Assembly (NCBI GenBank): GCA_019635875.1
Contig: JAHBYP010000007.1
Coordinates: 186,001-250,000, forward strand
Direction of reading: 5' to 3'
DNA: 64,000 bases
From: Alphaproteobacteria bacterium
GTDB taxonomy: Bacteria; Pseudomonadota; Alphaproteobacteria; Reyranellales; Reyranellaceae
The notes beneath the pieces are model-generated. The model searched no databases. It had not been told where the DNA came from and was given only the letters and a program-made list of their open reading frames with translations. Position numbers and translations under genes: made by a program. Every line of letters starts with the position of its first letter. The first letter of the stretch is position 1. Shown here in pieces: positions 62,327 to 64,000 of the stretch.

Positions 62327-62605
62327 TCAGCCGCCGGCCTCCTCGGGCGTGCGCGTGACCAGCGCCAGCGCGTGCAGGCCGGCGTCGAACTCGTCCTTGA
62401 GCAGGCCGTAGACCATGCGCTGCCGTGCCACGCGGCTCTTGCCGGCGAAGGCGGCCGACACGATATCGACGGTGAAGTGACTCTCGCCCTCGGCGCGCGC
62501 GCCGGCATGGCCGGCGTGCCTGGCCGAGTCGTCGGTGATGACCAGCCGTGCCGGCGCCAGGGCGGCGCTGAGCTTGCGGTCGATGGCGGCGGCGATGGCG
62601 CCCAT
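62327..62605 (-). CDS. bolA: BolA family protein
   Basis: This 92-residue protein is of BolA size and fold. It has an N-terminal helix (AIDRKLSAALAPARLVITDDS), a strand SHFTVDIVSAAFAGKSRVARQRMVYGLL containing the helix-turn-helix-like part, and a C-terminal DEFDAGLHALALVTRTPEE with the conserved LHAL. BolA proteins pair with monothiol glutaredoxins in iron-sulfur trafficking or act as regulators. The divergent arrangement with the J-domain gene is typical of alphaproteobacteria. Confidence 0.93.
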   Translation of the reverse strand: MGAIAAAIDRKLSAALAPARLVITDDSARHAGHAGARAEGESHFTVDIVSAAFAGKSRVARQRMVYGLLKDEFDAGLHALALVTRTPEEAGG

Positions 62606-62670
62606 GCTGGTCTCCGAGTCAAGAACGAAACTTCCTTGAGGCGTGCCCGCGGCACGCTCATAAATGTAGG

Positions 62671-63261
62671 ATGGTCCGAGGTTCGCGCAAATCGGTTCGC
62701 ACGACGGAGGCTCCCTCCGCCAATTTGCGCGTCTGCGAGCATCCCGGCTGCGCCGAGGCGGGCGAGTTCCGCGCACCGCGCTCGCGCGAGAGCCTCAACC
62801 AGTACCGCTGGTTCTGCCTCGGGCACGTGCGCGAGTACAATTCCAAGTGGGATTTCTACAGGGGCATGTCGGAGGACGAGATCGAGCGCCAGATCCGCGC
62901 CGACCAGACCTGGCGGCGGCCGACCTGGAAGATGAGCGGCCAGGCGCGGGCCAGGATGGCGGCCGATCCGCTCGAGCTGCTGCTCGATCCCTACGACATC
63001 CTGGCCGATTCCGGCGCGCGCGCGCGGCAGCGCCGGGCCCAGGCGCAGCCCAACGACCTGCCGGTCGCCGAGCAGCAGGCGCTTTCCATCCTCGACCTGA
63101 CCTGGCCGCAGACCCGGCAGGGCGTGAAGGCGCGCTACAAGGAGCTGGCCAAGCGCTACCATCCCGACGCCAATGGCGGCGGCCGCGAGGCCGAGGAGCG
63201 CATCAAGCAGATCAACCAGGCCTACACCACGCTCAAGCAGAGCCCGCACTTCGCGGAGTGA
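62671..63261 (+). CDS. C-terminal J-domain (DnaJ-like) protein
   Basis: The 196-residue protein has an N-terminal Cys/His cluster (CEHPGC ... WFCLGH) that may bind zinc and an aromatic DFYRGMSEDEIERQI segment. The C-terminal J-domain (~137-195) carries the HPD motif in KRYHPDANGG. It should stimulate an Hsp70 ATPase. The gene does not belong to the dnaK-dnaJ operon. The pairing with bolA is a known alphaproteobacterial arrangement; relatives near cobS-cobT are also common, although cobST lies 22 kb away here. Confidence 0.92.
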   Translation: MVRGSRKSVRTTEAPSANLRVCEHPGCAEAGEFRAPRSRESLNQYRWFCLGHVREYNSKWDFYRGMSEDEIERQIRADQTWRRPTWKMSGQARARMAADPLELLLDPYDILADSGARARQRRAQAQPNDLPVAEQQALSILDLTWPQTRQGVKARYKELAKRYHPDANGGGREAEERIKQINQAYTTLKQSPHFAE

Positions 63262-63295
63262 TTCCCTTCTCCCCGCCTTCGCGGCGAGAAGGGAA
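63262..63295. terminator. Convergent hairpin (CTTCTCCCCG type)
   Basis: Arms of 15 bases with one mismatch and a CTTC loop lie between the J-domain gene (+) and the TIGR02466-like gene (-). They match the CTTCTCCCCG repeat type of this genome. Confidence 0.65.
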
Positions 63296-63301
63296 CTCCC
63301 A

Positions 63302-63970
63302 CTAAGCCTTGCTCCGCACGTTGGCCTGCCACATCGGCGCGGCCAGCGTCTCGGTGTATTGCGGGATCATGAAGTTGAAGGCGACGCTGATGCGCTCGGT
63401 CTCGCTCTGGTTGCTGACCACGTGGTGGTGCAGCCAGGAGGGGAAGATCACCATGCGCCCGTCGCGCGCCGGCACCGACCGGCTGTTGGCCGTGCGCTCG
63501 GTGAACTGCTTGGGCCTGGGCATGATGACGAAGGATTGCGGCCGCGGATCGGAGAACACGATCTCGGCGGTGTCCGGTCCGGCCTGCACGTAGTAGGTGC
63601 CGCTGAGATAGTTGTTGGGATGCGTGTGCCGGGGGTGGTGCGCGCCGGGCGGGTTGATGTTGGCCCAGCAGCCGGTGATCACCAGCCTGTGGTCCTCCAG
63701 GCCGAGCCAGCGCATGGCGCCCTTGGCGGCCATGTGGGCGAGGTCGCACAGCGGCTGAAAGGACTGCAGCGTGTGCAGGTCCTGGTCGGTCTGCCAGTTG
63801 GCGCCCTTCTGGATCTTCGGCCGCGGCGTCAGCATGCGCTCGATCTCGCCGCGCAGGTGGTGGTTCAGCGGCCCGTGCTCCTCCGGCGCCAGGTCGATGA
63901 TCCACAGCGGCGTGGGAAACAGCTCGACGACGTCGAGCTTGGCGATCTTCGGTGGTCGTCCGCCGGTCAT
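63302..63970 (-). CDS. TIGR02466 family putative 2OG-Fe(II) oxygenase
   Basis: The 222-residue jelly-roll type protein has FPTPLWIIDL near the N terminus, WANINPPGAHHPRHTHPNNYLSGTYYV and IFPSWLHHHVVSNQSETERISVAFNF. These match the TIGR02466 group of putative 2-oxoglutarate/iron oxygenases, with His in the HTHP and LHHH segments as likely metal ligands and Arg in ERISVAF for the cosubstrate. Substrate unknown. AGAGGA precedes ATG 63970. Confidence 0.86.
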   Translation of the reverse strand: MTGGRPPKIAKLDVVELFPTPLWIIDLAPEEHGPLNHHLRGEIERMLTPRPKIQKGANWQTDQDLHTLQSFQPLCDLAHMAAKGAMRWLGLEDHRLVITGCWANINPPGAHHPRHTHPNNYLSGTYYVQAGPDTAEIVFSDPRPQSFVIMPRPKQFTERTANSRSVPARDGRMVIFPSWLHHHVVSNQSETERISVAFNFMIPQYTETLAAPMWQANVRSKA

Positions 63971-64000
63971 GATCGAAGGTCCTCTGCAAGCGGCGCCACT

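Overview
This is a GC-rich, densely coded stretch of chromosome from an alphaproteobacterium. The supporting signs are a CobS/CobT cobaltochelatase pair, a BolA gene divergent from a C-terminal J-domain protein, an Atm1-type ABC exporter, a TIGR01459-type HAD hydrolase, aroK-aroB-CorC-DUF2889 opposite xerD, and three orphan-style substrate-binding proteins (two TctC/Bug, one TAXI). A Rhodospirillales/Reyranella-like organism would fit, but that is inference from gene content. I found no rRNA, tRNA, CRISPR array, transposase or prophage. No intergenic gap exceeds 300 bp.

Layout. 1-8.8 kb: the end of a TetR regulator, a TPR/OGT-like glycosyltransferase, a thiolase, a small YXWGXW-type secreted protein, a VOC protein, an altronate/galactarate-type dehydratase, a class III cyclase-TolB-TPR fusion and an amidase. 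8.8-13.3 kb: thiM-thiE behind a TPP riboswitch, then a TAXI-TRAP transporter pair. 13.4-20 kb: an SDR, a HAD hydrolase, a second class III cyclase of unusual architecture, two alpha/beta hydrolases and a TctC protein. 20-29 kb: methylmalonyl-CoA mutase, a DUF3108 protein, Atm1, two tandem MNT/HEPN toxin-antitoxin modules whose HEPN genes are both frameshifted, an MFS transporter and the mutase chaperone MeaB. 29-40.5 kb: a YcgN-like protein, GNAT, rpmB, two fused membrane/spermidine-synthase-like genes (one frameshifted) around a small hydrolase/kinase group, and cobT-cobS. 40.8-49 kb: two uncharacterised proteins, an AI-2E family permease, accA, a malyl-CoA-lyase-like gene, and divergent Na/Pi and SLC13 transporters. 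49-57 kb: xerD, an exported helical protein and a 48-residue membrane ORF, divergent from aroK-aroB-CorC-DUF2889, followed by a less GC-rich PD-(D/E)XK nuclease-like gene. 57-64 kb: a TctC protein, a PNPOx/serine hydrolase/Cys-rich protein operon, MAPEG, an EamA permease, bolA, the J-domain protein and a TIGR02466-type protein.

Functionally the window is mostly housekeeping and catabolic. Methylmalonyl-CoA mutase, MeaB, the malyl-CoA-lyase-like protein, AccA and a thiolase suggest propionyl-CoA/acyl-CoA metabolism. CobST fits the B12 demand of the mutase. Two families of long intergenic inverted repeats recur through the window. The most distinctive features are the tandem MNT/HEPN locus inserted or duplicated at the 3' end of atm1, the SRPBCC-zinc-ribbon-cyclase fusion, the Cys-rich secreted protein operon, and a riboswitch whose closing helix covers the thiM ribosome binding site.
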